Of a stretch of DNA of 58,691 nucleotides, positions 17,698 through 26,787 are shown one piece after another. Source of the stretch: Acidobacteriota bacterium (lineage in GTDB: Bacteria > Acidobacteriota > Terriglobia > Acidiferrales > UBA7541); the NCBI GenBank assembly GCA_003223295.1, contig QHYM01000325.1, forward strand, positions 1-58,691, read 5' to 3'. Both the position numbers and the translations under genes were made by a program. How positions within the stretch are numbered: the first letter of the stretch is position 1; the number at the start of each line of letters is the position of its first letter. Below the pieces are notes generated by a model, which ran no database searches, was not told where the DNA came from, and saw only the letters and a list, made by a program, of their open reading frames with translations.

Positions 17698-20139
17698 TCA
17701 CAACAACGGGACGAGCGGAAGCGGGAGTGGTGCGTTTACGGCAAGATTCGCCTGCTTCGTTGCGCCGTTGTAAGAAGCGGAGATGGTTACATTCATGGAG
17801 GAGAACACGATACTTGTGCTCACGGTAAAGCTGGCCTTAATGGAGCCGGCCGGAACAGTCACGCTGGACGGCACGCTGGCCACACCTTTGTTGCTGGAAA
17901 GCGCGATTTGCGCTCCACCGGAAGGAGCCGGGCCGCTCAAAGTCACGGTGCCCGTGGAGGATCCGATGAGCGGTCCGCCAATCACGCTCGGCGGGTTTAG
18001 CGTGAGCGAGGCCAGTGTAGGGAGTTGCGGCGGCTTCACAGTAAGAGAAGCCGTCTTCGTCACGCCACCGAAGGACGCAGAGATGGTGACAGAGGTTGAT
18101 GCCGCTACCGCGCTGGTTGTCACCGTGAATGTTGCGGAAGTAGCCCCGGCCGGAACGGTGACGCTAGAAGGCACTTGCGCCGCAGTCGTGTCGCTGCTGG
18201 AAAGCCAAACTTGTGCCCCACCCGAAGGAGCCGCAGCGCTTAAGGTCACGGTGCCCGTGGAAGACTGCGAGCCGCCGACAACCGTTGCCGGATTCGTTGT
18301 CAGAGACGCGAGTATCGGAGAAGGTGGCGGCTTCACAGTAAGAGAAGCCGTCTTCGTCACGCCACCGAAGGACGCAGAGATGGTGACAGAGGTTGATGCC
18401 GCTACCGCGCTGGTTGTCACCGTGAATGTTGCGGAAGTAGCCCCGGCCGGAACGGTGACGCTAGAAGGCACTTGCGCCACAGTCGTGTCGCTGCTGGACA
18501 GCGAAACTTGTGCCCCACTCGAAGGAGCCGCAGCGCTTAAGGTCACGGTGCCCGTGGAAGACTGCGAGCCGCCGACAACCGTCGTAGGATTCAACGTCAG
18601 CGAAGAAAGAGAGACGGTCGGCGGAGTGGTAGAAGTTGGAGATTGCTCGAAAAGCCAAACCGAAGGGTTTGGATCGCTCGTTGGAAGTACGACGAACTTT
18701 GAGGGAGAAATGACATACGCGAGGGCGCTTCCTCCTGACCCCGAAGAGATCGTCACGGTTCCTCTTCCGTTGGTCGGCGAAGAGGATATCGAGTATGTGG
18801 CGCTGAACGCCTGATCAGACGCAAGTCCGGTTGGGTCACTGATGTCTCTGGTGCCGCTAAGATTGCCAGTGGGACTTGCACCGTCCGCGGTAAATTCGCG
18901 GGAAAAGGTCGTGACGCCAAACGTCGCCGGGGTGGTCGCGAAGCCGGCATAGTTACCGCTCACCGAACCGTTGCTGAATGCCCCTGCAGCTTGAGCGTCG
19001 CCAGGCCCGAAGAAGACAGAAGAATCCGTCCCTAGAAACAGAATCTGATTCGAGCTAACGAGGTAGGCGATTTGAGTGAATGTTCCGATGGAGAGCACGA
19101 CCCGGCCATTAGCAGCGACAGTGGATGTCCCCGGCACACCAGTGTTCGTGCTTGCTGAGCCGCCGCAGTTCTCGTCGAAGGACAGCGAGAAGCCGCCATT
19201 GCCGTCGCCGGTGAGCAGGCCTACGATGACGTCAGGAGCGGTTCCACTGCCGCACGAAGCACGTCCCGTAAGAGAAAGCACCATACCGCCGTTCAACGAC
19301 GCATTGGAGAAACCACCCGAAGGCGTTTGCTGACGGATTACGGTACCGTTTAGCAAAGGAAGGGAGCCCGCGAGCGCGTCCGTTTCCATAGCGAACAGTT
19401 TTCCTGAATTCACGATGTAAAAAACAAAATTGAGCGTAAAGGATGCTCCGTCGAAGGAGAACGACAGGCTCATTGTGCCGCGTCCACTGGTCGGCTCGGA
19501 TACGGTGTAGCTCGAAGCGGCAAAGGCCGTAGAGCCAACGGTGCCCGACGCATTGAGGTCACCGGCTTCGTTCGTGAAATTGCCCGCGCCGTCCGCGGTA
19601 AAACGGCCTGCGAATGCCAAACGATTGTTTGAAGCGTCGAAACCGGATAGCCCAAACGCATAGTCCCCTGTTATTCCGGCGGTGCTGAAGGCCGTCGTGT
19701 CGGACTTTTCCATGGTCCCCGAACCAATCGTGCCGGTTCCTCCCGCGGCATCGAATTCGATAAATTGGGCGTTGCCGTTGGCTGTCATCGCAAACGTCAG
19801 CTTCGCTGCGCTACCAGCAATGTTCAATGTCATCGTGCCTCGGTTGTCCGCGCCGATCGTATAAGTACCGGTGAACGGTTGAGCGGTAAGCACAGCTCCC
19901 GCGCCGACGCCATTCGTGTCCAATTCACCGTTTGTTACGTTTCCGGCGCCGTCGGCAGTGAATCTGCCCACCGCGGCAAAAACAGCGGAGTTTCCGCCGC
20001 TCCCTGTGAATCCGCTAAATGTAAACGCGTAGTTGCCATTCAACGCGGCGTTGTTTGCACCACTAGCGTTCTGGGCTTGTGCCGTGGAAGCAAGAAGCGT
20101 TACGAGACACACGATCAGCAGAGCATTGCGTTTTCTCAT
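17698..20139 (-). CDS. Secreted protein with Ig-like tandem repeats
   Basis: This is an 813-residue exported protein. It starts with a clear signal peptide (RKRNALLIVCLVTLLAST, then AQAQ). The N-terminal two-thirds has repeated beta-rich units around FTADGAGN, with GRGTM nearby, a type frequent in Acidobacteriota surface proteins. The C-terminal third consists of at least three Ig-like units of about 99 residues with the pattern VVGGSQSSTGTVTLSAAAP and VPSSVTVPAGATSATFTVTT. A GGGAGAG site precedes ATG 20139. No enzyme domain or anchor is seen. Adhesin or surface-structural role is inference. Confidence 0.85.
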   Translation of the reverse strand: MRKRNALLIVCLVTLLASTAQAQNASGANNAALNGNYAFTFSGFTGSGGNSAVFAAVGRFTADGAGNVTNGELDTNGVGAGAVLTAQPFTGTYTIGADNRGTMTLNIAGSAAKLTFAMTANGNAQFIEFDAAGGTGTIGSGTMEKSDTTAFSTAGITGDYAFGLSGFDASNNRLAFAGRFTADGAGNFTNEAGDLNASGTVGSTAFAASSYTVSEPTSGRGTMSLSFSFDGASFTLNFVFYIVNSGKLFAMETDALAGSLPLLNGTVIRQQTPSGGFSNASLNGGMVLSLTGRASCGSGTAPDVIVGLLTGDGNGGFSLSFDENCGGSASTNTGVPGTSTVAANGRVVLSIGTFTQIAYLVSSNQILFLGTDSSVFFGPGDAQAAGAFSNGSVSGNYAGFATTPATFGVTTFSREFTADGASPTGNLSGTRDISDPTGLASDQAFSATYSISSSPTNGRGTVTISSGSGGSALAYVISPSKFVVLPTSDPNPSVWLFEQSPTSTTPPTVSLSSLTLNPTTVVGGSQSSTGTVTLSAAAPSSGAQVSLSSSDTTVAQVPSSVTVPAGATSATFTVTTSAVAASTSVTISASFGGVTKTASLTVKPPPSPILASLTTNPATVVGGSQSSTGTVTLSAAAPSGGAQVWLSSSDTTAAQVPSSVTVPAGATSATFTVTTSAVAASTSVTISASFGGVTKTASLTVKPPQLPTLASLTLNPPSVIGGPLIGSSTGTVTLSGPAPSGGAQIALSSNKGVASVPSSVTVPAGSIKASFTVSTSIVFSSMNVTISASYNGATKQANLAVNAPLPLPLVPLL
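18029..18622. repeat. Two near-identical 297-bp tandem repeats inside the Ig-like gene
   Basis: The block starting GGCGGCTTCACAGTAAGAG at 18029 recurs at 18326 with only scattered differences; each unit encodes one 99-residue Ig-like module. A third, more diverged unit lies at about 17734-18028. The high DNA identity implies recent duplication or ongoing gene conversion. Confidence 0.85.
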
Positions 20140-20648
20140 CTCTCCCTCATTTGCCGGCTGGGCCGTTGTGGTTAGAGCGGTTCGCCTGGCAGAACATCGA
20201 ATGGGCCGCCCCTTGCAGGACGGCAGTCTGAGTTGGAAGTTGTGTTACCGTGGCACGAAGCACCCTAGGACACGGAAGTAGCTGGACTTACTTTCACAAG
20301 TTCCCCTCTTCAAAGACACTTTCTACAAAACTAGCTAAGCCTGAAACGTGGCGAAGGGGCAATCCGGTAGAGGCAGCAAATTGACTGCGAAAAACATTGA
20401 ATCGGTGCGTGGGCAACCCTCAAACAACGAGATGGGGTGACGCATCCCTGTGGGTTCAGGGTGCGGTTTTTGACTTTTCTTCGTTCCTGTGTTCGTCCGG
20501 GTTTAGAAGTCAGCCTCATTCCAGAATTGCCCCTTAAAACATACAAGGAAAGGGCGAGCGGGCGCAGGGGACCGGAGGCCTCCACGGCCACGAAGTGATA
20601 GCCCAACCGCGCAGGATGCGCTATTGTGGCGCGGCACGAGGCAGCGCC
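20140..20648. other. 509-base intergenic region between divergent genes
   Basis: This region separates the start of the - strand secreted protein from the + strand CPBP gene. It should hold promoters for both, but I see no convincing -35/-10 pair, no RNA gene and no supportable coding frame. Confidence 0.5.
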
Positions 20649-21560
20649 ATGCGCGCGAAAGACATTTTCTTGGGACCAGCCGGTTTGCGCTCAGGGTGGC
20701 GCTTGCTGATCTTTCTCGCCATCACCATCGCCTTGCAGGCCGGGCTTCAGGAAATTGTGCTGCTGGTCTTGAGGGCGCGCGGCCTCGTTGCGCCGGAAGG
20801 CTTGTACTCTCTTGTGTTTCTGGCTTCAGATACGATCACCCTCATTGCCGTGGTGGTCGCCAACTGGGTCATGGCCAAGTGGGAACGCCGCAGGCTCACC
20901 GACTACGGCCTGCCGGGAAAGAACGCCTTTGGCTGGAAATTCTGGGAAGGCGCCGCGTTGGGGTACGCCGGCGTCTCTCTTTTGATTCTGCTGATTTTTC
21001 TGGCGGGGGGATATTCACCCGGTTCGTTGGCGCTTCATGGCGCGGCTCTCGTGCGAGCCGCTCTGCTTTGGCTGCTGGCCTCCCTGGCCATCGGGTTCGC
21101 GGAGGAGTACCTTTTCCGTGGCTACTCGCAATTCATCTTGACGCAAGGCATCGGCTTCTGGCCCGCCGCATATCTGATTTCATTCCTCTTCGGCGCGCTT
21201 CACTATTTCACGAAACCTTACGAGCGCTGGCCGGACTGGGCCTCGACTGGCCTGATCGCCTTGCTGCTTTGCCTGACGCTGCGGCGTACGGGCGATCTGC
21301 GCTTCGCCATTGGATTCCATGCGGCGTTTGATTTTGGAGCAATCTTCGTCTACTCCGGACCAAACGGCGGACAGCTCGCCCCAGACCGCTTGCTGACAGC
21401 AACATTTCATGGCAGCGACTGGCTCACCGGTGGAAGGCTTGGGCCTGAGGCAAGCCTCCTCGTGTTTCCGGTGATCGGCGCGATGTTCCTGGTATTCCAC
21501 CTCCTCTATCGCTCCCCTGCGGAAGCCTCCAAAACCGTCCCGATATCCCGAAGCATCTAA
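20649..21560 (+). CDS. CPBP family intramembrane metalloprotease
   Basis: This is a 303-residue polytopic membrane protein with about eight hydrophobic segments. The CPBP/Abi active-site motifs are present: FAEEYLFRGY (EExxxR) near residue 155, FGALHYFTKP (conserved His) and GFHAAFDFG (second His). The family includes CaaX-type proteases and uncharacterised bacterial homologues. ATG 20649 follows GAGGCAGCG and skips a poorly conserved upstream stretch. It stands alone, so its substrate is unknown. Confidence 0.88.
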   Translation: MRAKDIFLGPAGLRSGWRLLIFLAITIALQAGLQEIVLLVLRARGLVAPEGLYSLVFLASDTITLIAVVVANWVMAKWERRRLTDYGLPGKNAFGWKFWEGAALGYAGVSLLILLIFLAGGYSPGSLALHGAALVRAALLWLLASLAIGFAEEYLFRGYSQFILTQGIGFWPAAYLISFLFGALHYFTKPYERWPDWASTGLIALLLCLTLRRTGDLRFAIGFHAAFDFGAIFVYSGPNGGQLAPDRLLTATFHGSDWLTGGRLGPEASLLVFPVIGAMFLVFHLLYRSPAEASKTVPISRSI

Positions 21561-21896
21561 ACGACTTATCTACTCTTTGATAAATACTTAAGGGTAGGTG
21601 TTCTTGGGTTTGTAGGACAGCAGTAAGCGCAAACCCGACAAGGCGGCGCGGCGACATCTGACGGAGGAATAGGGCGCCGTCCGGCTGCCTCCAGGCACTC
21701 TTGCGGTTACCCTCCGGAACGTAGAAATGGCCAAGCGTAGAGCTGGGGTTTAGAAAATCTCGCGGCGGCCCACTCGAGTATCTTCAGGCATGCCGTGACG
21801 CCGCTTCAGCGCGAACAGCAATAAACCCCGCCTCACCCAGCCGCAGCAAAGCTCACCGTTTCGATTGGCCCAACAACAAAATTTGGAGGTGTACTC
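21561..21896. other. 336-base intergenic region upstream of the phosphoesterase gene
   Basis: At 21610-21640 GGGTTTG and CAAACCC flank about 17 bases, a possible weak hairpin without a T-run. The remainder is moderately structured and GC-rich but matches no riboswitch I recognise. GGAGGT at 21885-21890 is the ribosome binding site of the next gene. Confidence 0.4.
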
Positions 21897-23678
21897 TTGC
21901 AAATCAAGAGTTCCTATTTCGCGAGATTTTTCGTAACCGCGGCGGCTTTGGTAGTGACTCTGGCCATTAGCGGAGTGAGCGGTGCTCGCGTGCGCCGCGT
22001 GGCTCCATCCATCACTTCGCAACCCGTCAGCCAGAGCGTGACGGTTGGACAGACCGCGACATTCGCGGCGATAGCTAATGGTTCTGCCCCTTTGCGATAT
22101 CAGTGGCGGAAAAATGGGGCAGACATCGCAGGAGCGACCGCGTCTACCTACACCACGCCAGCCACAGCATCTTCAGACAACGGGGCGCAATTCGTTGTAG
22201 TCGTGAGGAACCACGTGGGAAGCACGACGAGCAACGCCGCAACACTCACGGTTACTTCCGCAGGTTCGCCGGGTGTGACAGTTACGCCGAGTTCGCTGAC
22301 TTTTGGGAATCAAGATATCGTCACAACCAGCGCACCGCTGATGGTGGCGCTACAGAACTCGGGAACCAGCAATTTGAATGTCAGCGGCATCACCGCCAGT
22401 CCGTCGCAGTTTGCGGTGGCGGCGGCTCCGGTGCTTCCGCTCACGCTCGGCCCCGGCAAGTCGGTAAATATCGGCGTGACGTTCGCGCCCACAGCGCAAG
22501 GTGCGGTCAGCGGGACACTGACCATTGCTACCAACGCGTCGGCAACGCCCACGACAGTTTCGCTGTCCGGGACAGGTGTGCAGCCAGCGCCAAACCCCGT
22601 CTCTATTACGACTTCTTCTTTGCCTGGGGGAACGCAGCAGCAGGCGTATTCCGCGACGCTGACGGCCACGGGAGGTGCAGCGCCGTATGGCTGGAGCGTG
22701 ATTTCGAGCACCCTGCCTTCGGGGCTGAGCTTGGGGGCCGTGTCGGGAAACATTACAGGGACGCCCACGGTATCAGGGTCGTTTTCGTTCACAGCCCAAG
22801 TGAAGGACGCGGGTGGCCAGACCGCCCAGAAAGCTTTCTCTTTAGCGATCTCTCCGGCTTCTACGTCGAACTTGCCAAACTTTGGCCACGTCGTTGTAGT
22901 GGTGGAGGAAAATACAAACTACGCCAGCGTAGTAGGCAATTCGTCGATGGCCTACCTGAACAGCCTCATAAATCAATATGGTTTGGCGACGCAATACTAC
23001 GCGAACACGCACCCCTCAATTGGGAACTACTTCATGCTGACCACGGGCCAAATCCTCACCAACAGCGACAGCCAGACGCCGTCGAGCTTCCCGGTGTCCG
23101 CCGACAACGTCGTCCGGGAACTGATCAATGCGGGAAAGACTTGGAAGGCGTACGCGGAGAGTCTGCCTTCGGTTGGCTATCTCGGCGGCAATACGACGAG
23201 CGGTGGAGGACAGTATTACGTCCGGCACGTTCCGATCGCGTACCTTACTGACGTGCAGAGCAGCTCGACGCAACGGCAAAATCTGGTCCCCTTCACGCAA
23301 TTCGCGCAGGATCTTGCGGCCGGTAATCTTCCGAACTTTTCGTTCATCACACCGAACGGATGCAATGATGCGCACGATTGCAGCCTCAGCACGGCGGACA
23401 ACTGGCTCAAGAACAACATCGATCCGCTGCTCAAAGACGCCGCGTTTCAAAAAGACGGCCTGCTGGTGGTGGTCTTCGACGAAGCGGGCAACGACAACAC
23501 CAACGGCGGAGGGCGCGTCGGGTGCGTGTTGATCAGTCCGGCGTTCTCCAAGAAGGGATATCAATCCACCACGATCTATCAGCACGAGGACTTGCTGCGA
23601 CTCATGCTGGAAGGCATGGGAGTCACGGTATTTCCCGGGGTCTCCTCGAACGCATCGGACATGAAAGAGTTCTTCTAG
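21897..23678 (+). CDS. Secreted phosphoesterase (acid phosphatase/phospholipase C-like) with Ig-type domains
   Basis: This is a 593-residue exported protein starting at TTG 21897, 6 bases after a perfect GGAGGT. A signal-type segment (FFVTAAALVVTLAISGVSGA) is followed by an Ig-like domain (about 37-125), an abnormal-spindle/choice-of-anchor-type domain (about 130-225, LTFGNQDIVTTSAPL) and a putative Ig domain (about 228-320). The catalytic domain (about 325-590) is of the phosphoesterase family PF04185: HVVVVVEENTNYASV, ANTHPSIGNYFMLTTG, and near the end VVVFDEAGNDN. Likely acts outside the cytoplasm on phosphate esters; the substrate is unknown. Confidence 0.85.
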   Translation: MQIKSSYFARFFVTAAALVVTLAISGVSGARVRRVAPSITSQPVSQSVTVGQTATFAAIANGSAPLRYQWRKNGADIAGATASTYTTPATASSDNGAQFVVVVRNHVGSTTSNAATLTVTSAGSPGVTVTPSSLTFGNQDIVTTSAPLMVALQNSGTSNLNVSGITASPSQFAVAAAPVLPLTLGPGKSVNIGVTFAPTAQGAVSGTLTIATNASATPTTVSLSGTGVQPAPNPVSITTSSLPGGTQQQAYSATLTATGGAAPYGWSVISSTLPSGLSLGAVSGNITGTPTVSGSFSFTAQVKDAGGQTAQKAFSLAISPASTSNLPNFGHVVVVVEENTNYASVVGNSSMAYLNSLINQYGLATQYYANTHPSIGNYFMLTTGQILTNSDSQTPSSFPVSADNVVRELINAGKTWKAYAESLPSVGYLGGNTTSGGGQYYVRHVPIAYLTDVQSSSTQRQNLVPFTQFAQDLAAGNLPNFSFITPNGCNDAHDCSLSTADNWLKNNIDPLLKDAAFQKDGLLVVVFDEAGNDNTNGGGRVGCVLISPAFSKKGYQSTTIYQHEDLLRLMLEGMGVTVFPGVSSNASDMKEFF

Positions 23679-23705
23679 TCCGCTCCGCAGCGGCAAAGAA
23701 AGAGC

Positions 23706-23738
23706 AAACGGGCGCTGGTTCATGCCAGCGCCCGTTTG
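23706..23738. terminator. Hairpin terminator between convergent genes
   Basis: A 13-bp stem AAACGGGCGCTGG with CCAGCGCCCGTTT and a 6-base loop TTCATG, ending in T-rich sequence on one strand and flanked by A on the other. It lies 28 bases after the phosphoesterase stop and 80 bases from the convergent SpoIIE-type gene, so it may serve both. Confidence 0.85.
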
Positions 23739-23817
23739 TGTAACAAGACCACAAAAAGCACAGGCAGCCAGGCGCTGGAAACGCCGGGAGAGAGAAACAC
23801 GGTGCTAGAGACGGGCC

Positions 23818-25128
23818 CTAAAAAGCGCATTTGGCAACGATGAGCGTAATGTCGTCGTGCTGCTCGCGCGGGCTGAACCGCTGCACTTCATCGACGACTG
23901 CGGTGAGCAGATCGCTGGAGGAAAGGGTTCGGTGGCGGCACAAGGCCGTGACGAGACGCTCTTCCGCAAATTCTTCGCCCGCTTCGTTGAAAGATTCCGT
24001 GATGCCGTCGGTATACAGAGCGAGGACGTCGCCCGCGGAGATTTGGGTTTCGCTGATGTCGCAATCCCATTTCTTGAAGACGCCCAGAACCGTCGCGGTC
24101 GATTCCAGCCGCTCGAGCGAATCATCCGAGCGCAGCAGCAAAGCGGGCAGGTGGCCGCAGTTGGCGTAGCGCAAGCGGCGCGTCCCGTCATCGTATTCAG
24201 CGAAGAAGAGCGTAGCGAAGGCGCCGTCGGTGGTGTTGTCGCAAAAAAGCTGGTTCACGGAACGCAACAGCCGCTGCGGCTGGTCCACGGCAATGGCGCA
24301 TTGACTGCGGAGATTGGCTTGAAGATTGGCCATCAGTAGAGCCGCGGCGATTCCTTTTCCGGAAATGTCACCGATGACAAAGCCGAGGCGCTCGCTCCCC
24401 AAATCGAGGAAGTCGTAATAATCCCCGCCGACTTGGCGAGCCTGCCGGCAAATTCCCGCGTACTCCAAGGTTTTGAGGGGCGGCCGGGTCTGCGGAAAAA
24501 GTCGCGCCTGCACCTGTTTGGCGATATCGAGTTCCTGTGCGGCGCGCCGCTCGGTTTCAAGCCGTTCGGCGATGGCGCGGCGCTGGGCTTCGACGGCGTG
24601 AGTGACTTCGTCGAAACTGACAAGCGAGAACGCATTCCCGTCGGGATCCTTGAAACGGGCGAACACGCCGCCCCAAATCGGCGAGTGCTCACCGGTGGCG
24701 GGCAAGGAGTCCGCCGAAGTTGAAGCGCGTACACTCACCGGGTATTTGAGGCGCTTGAGCCGGGGGTTAACAACAAAGCGCACGCCGCGCGCGCTCCATT
24801 CGCGGAACTTGGCAAGCACATCCTCCGTGACAAACGTGACTTGCGTGGCCCGGCCAATGAGCTTGAATTGCTCTGACTCGCGCTCTGGGGCCACAAGCGT
24901 GAGGTTGGCTGTGCCGTCGGGCGGTGAGACCGTTACAAAACGGCGCCCAGCAAATTGTTGCGAGCGCGCATCGAAGACGAGTTGAAAGCCCAAAAGGTTC
25001 ACGTAAAAGTCGAGGCTGCGATCCAGATTGCGCACATAGATGGTGACCGACTGAAGCCGCAGATAAGGGTCCCGCCGATCCAGCCGTACCGTCGGGCCAT
25101 CAACCCATTCGTGAGGCGAGCCAGCCAT
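23818..25128 (-). CDS. VOC domain-SpoIIE phosphatase fusion protein
   Basis: This 436-residue protein joins two domains. Residues about 22-172 form a VOC (glyoxalase/bleomycin resistance fold) domain: VTIYVRNLDRSLDFYVNLLG, LTLVAPERE and FKDPDGNAFSLVS. Residues about 185-436 form a PPM/SpoIIE Ser/Thr phosphatase: QVGGDYYDFL, IGDISGKGIAAALLM, YANCGHLPALLL, LALYTDGITESF and HDDITLIV, with the metal-binding Asp residues intact. A helix between them (about 172-205) could transmit a signal. The VOC end lacks the Glu that metal-dependent enzymes have at DPDGNxxxLxE, so it may sense a ligand and not catalyse (inference). Such phosphatases usually act in partner-switching with anti-sigma antagonists; none is adjacent. 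Confidence 0.88.
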   Translation of the reverse strand: MAGSPHEWVDGPTVRLDRRDPYLRLQSVTIYVRNLDRSLDFYVNLLGFQLVFDARSQQFAGRRFVTVSPPDGTANLTLVAPERESEQFKLIGRATQVTFVTEDVLAKFREWSARGVRFVVNPRLKRLKYPVSVRASTSADSLPATGEHSPIWGGVFARFKDPDGNAFSLVSFDEVTHAVEAQRRAIAERLETERRAAQELDIAKQVQARLFPQTRPPLKTLEYAGICRQARQVGGDYYDFLDLGSERLGFVIGDISGKGIAAALLMANLQANLRSQCAIAVDQPQRLLRSVNQLFCDNTTDGAFATLFFAEYDDGTRRLRYANCGHLPALLLRSDDSLERLESTATVLGVFKKWDCDISETQISAGDVLALYTDGITESFNEAGEEFAEERLVTALCRHRTLSSSDLLTAVVDEVQRFSPREQHDDITLIVAKCAF

Positions 25129-25338
25129 GGGCTAGCATTATATGACGGAGCAAGTGCAGAGCGGCGAGACGCACGGTTTTTACTTTTCCCGGAATGCGTT
25201 TCGGAGTATCAAGGATGCAAGGTTTTTGCCTTGACTCGGCGGGAAGACAGGCGAGCAAAAGCAGAAGCCGGCAAAGATGTTCTTACAGCGTAAACGGGCT
25301 GCTGCACCTGCAAAGGTACGCCTGCCGTGGAGCGCTTC

Positions 25339-26469
25339 ATGGAACGAAATGTTCGCGACCTTTTGAATTTGTATAATCCGCAGAATCCACTGGATCACGC
25401 GTGGACGATTCCATCGCCGTGGTATTTCGACCGGCAGATCGAGGAACTGGAACAACAAAGTGTGTTTGCCAGGACGTGGCAGGTGGTTGGCCGAGCGGAC
25501 CAGGTGCGGAACAAAGGAGACTTTTTCACCGCGGACCTTGCGGGAGAGCCAATCGTGGTGGCGCGCGGAGAGGATGGCGTGCTGCGCGCGCTTTACAACG
25601 TGTGCCGGCATCACGCAGCCGCGGTGGTAACGGAGACGGAAGGCTGCGCGAAGCAGTTCCGCTGTCCGTATCATGGCTGGACGTATGGAATCGATGGGGC
25701 ACTCAAGGGCATGGTGGAGTTCGAAGGCGTGTGCAATTTTGACCGCGCGAAAAACGGACTGGTACCGGTGCAGGTGGACACCTGGGAAAACTTCGTTTTC
25801 GTGAACCTGGACCGGCAGGCGGCGCCGCTCAAAGACTTTCTCGGCACAGTTCCGAAAATTGTTGCGCCGCTGCAACTTTCGAAGAAACTGAAGTTTTTCG
25901 ACCGGCGCGTTTACACGCTGCACTGCAACTGGAAGGTGTACGTGGACAATTATCTGGACGGGGGCTATCACGTACCGCACGCACACAAAGGCCTGAGTTC
26001 CGTCATCGAATATACCAAATACACGATTGAAAACCTGGAGCGGGCGTGTTTGCAGTCGAGCCCGCTCTCTTCGGGAAAGAAATCGGAAGGCGGCGTGGCG
26101 GCCACACGGCAAGGCCGGGCGTTTTATTTGTGGATCTATCCGAACTTTATGATGAACGCGTACGAAGGCGTGATGGACACGAACCTGGTGCTGCCGCTGG
26201 CCGTGGACAAGTGCGCCGTGGTGTTTGACTACTACTTCGCGGACACCAGCAAGAAGGCCGCTGCGCACCATCGCGCGAGCATCAAAGTCAGCGAAAAAGT
26301 GCAGGACGAGGATATGGCCATCTGCGATGCCGTGCAGCGCGGGCTGGCATCGCGGGCGTACGTGGCGGGACGGCTTTCTGTGCGGCGCGAAGCCGGGGAG
26401 CATTTATTTCACCGCTTGCTGCACGCAGACTTAATGCGGACGCTGGACCGGCCGGCTGCGGCAGATTAG
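25339..26469 (+). CDS. Rieske [2Fe-2S] ring-hydroxylating-type oxygenase, large subunit
   Basis: This is a 376-residue protein. The Rieske cluster motif is CRHH and then CPYHGWTYG about 18 residues later. The catalytic domain has the mononuclear iron motif NYLDGGYHVPHAH, and a distal acidic DEDMAICDAVQRGL that resembles the choline monooxygenase branch. ATG 25339 is preferred over GTG 25327 because GGAG sits 6 bases before it. No reductase or ferredoxin gene is adjacent. Substrate is unknown: quaternary amines or an aromatic ring are both possible. Confidence 0.88.
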   Translation: MERNVRDLLNLYNPQNPLDHAWTIPSPWYFDRQIEELEQQSVFARTWQVVGRADQVRNKGDFFTADLAGEPIVVARGEDGVLRALYNVCRHHAAAVVTETEGCAKQFRCPYHGWTYGIDGALKGMVEFEGVCNFDRAKNGLVPVQVDTWENFVFVNLDRQAAPLKDFLGTVPKIVAPLQLSKKLKFFDRRVYTLHCNWKVYVDNYLDGGYHVPHAHKGLSSVIEYTKYTIENLERACLQSSPLSSGKKSEGGVAATRQGRAFYLWIYPNFMMNAYEGVMDTNLVLPLAVDKCAVVFDYYFADTSKKAAAHHRASIKVSEKVQDEDMAICDAVQRGLASRAYVAGRLSVRREAGEHLFHRLLHADLMRTLDRPAAAD

Positions 26470-26512
26470 TTTGTAGTACGCGGTCTGGTTTCATGATGTT
26501 GTCCAGAAGTGT

Positions 26513-26529
26513 GGTAAGATTGTCTTACC
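26513..26529 (+). promoter_or_regulatory. Palindromic operator abutting the antitoxin start codon
   Basis: GGTAAGA, spacer TTG and TCTTACC form a perfect 7-bp inverted repeat whose last base immediately precedes the GTG start of the AbrB-like antitoxin. Antitoxins of this type commonly bind palindromes at their own promoters. No ribosome binding site is visible between the palindrome and the GTG. Confidence 0.6.
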
Positions 26530-26787
26530 GTGAATACACGAGTTTCTACCAAGGGACAGGTGGTGCTGCCGCAGGCGATTCGCAAGAAGATGAACTTGCG
26601 GGCTGGTGACGACTTGGAAGCACGCGTCGAAGGTGAGCGCATCGTGCTGATTCCGAAAAAGGAGCGATCGCGCAAAGGGCGAATCATCAAAGACCCACTG
26701 ACGGGCCTTCCTGTTTTGACTGCTGGCCCGGGCGCTCCAAAACTCACAAGCGAACAAGTGGCGGAGATTCTTGCCGATTTTCCATGA
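26530..26787 (+). CDS. AbrB/MazE-type antitoxin
   Basis: This is an 85-residue protein. The N-terminal swapped-hairpin DNA-binding fold is visible as VSTKGQVVLPQAIRKKMNL and then RAGDDLEARVEGERIVLIPK. The C-terminal 35 residues would wrap the toxin. It starts at GTG 26530; no other in-frame start keeps the fold. Its stop overlaps the toxin start (ATGA), the classic antitoxin-first arrangement. Confidence 0.88.
   Translation: MNTRVSTKGQVVLPQAIRKKMNLRAGDDLEARVEGERIVLIPKKERSRKGRIIKDPLTGLPVLTAGPGAPKLTSEQVAEILADFP

Noticed and set aside
18029-18622. CRISPR-like array
   Set aside because: Repeat units are 297 bp, contiguous and coding; there are no short repeats with unique spacers anywhere in the window.
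17783-18814. 343-codon + strand frame with repeats
   Set aside because: It mirrors the Ig-like repeats of the - strand gene, which has a signal peptide and ribosome binding site.
21561-21896. c-di-GMP riboswitch upstream of the secreted phosphoesterase
   Set aside because: I looked for the GEMM core sequences and could not place them; only a weak hairpin is visible.
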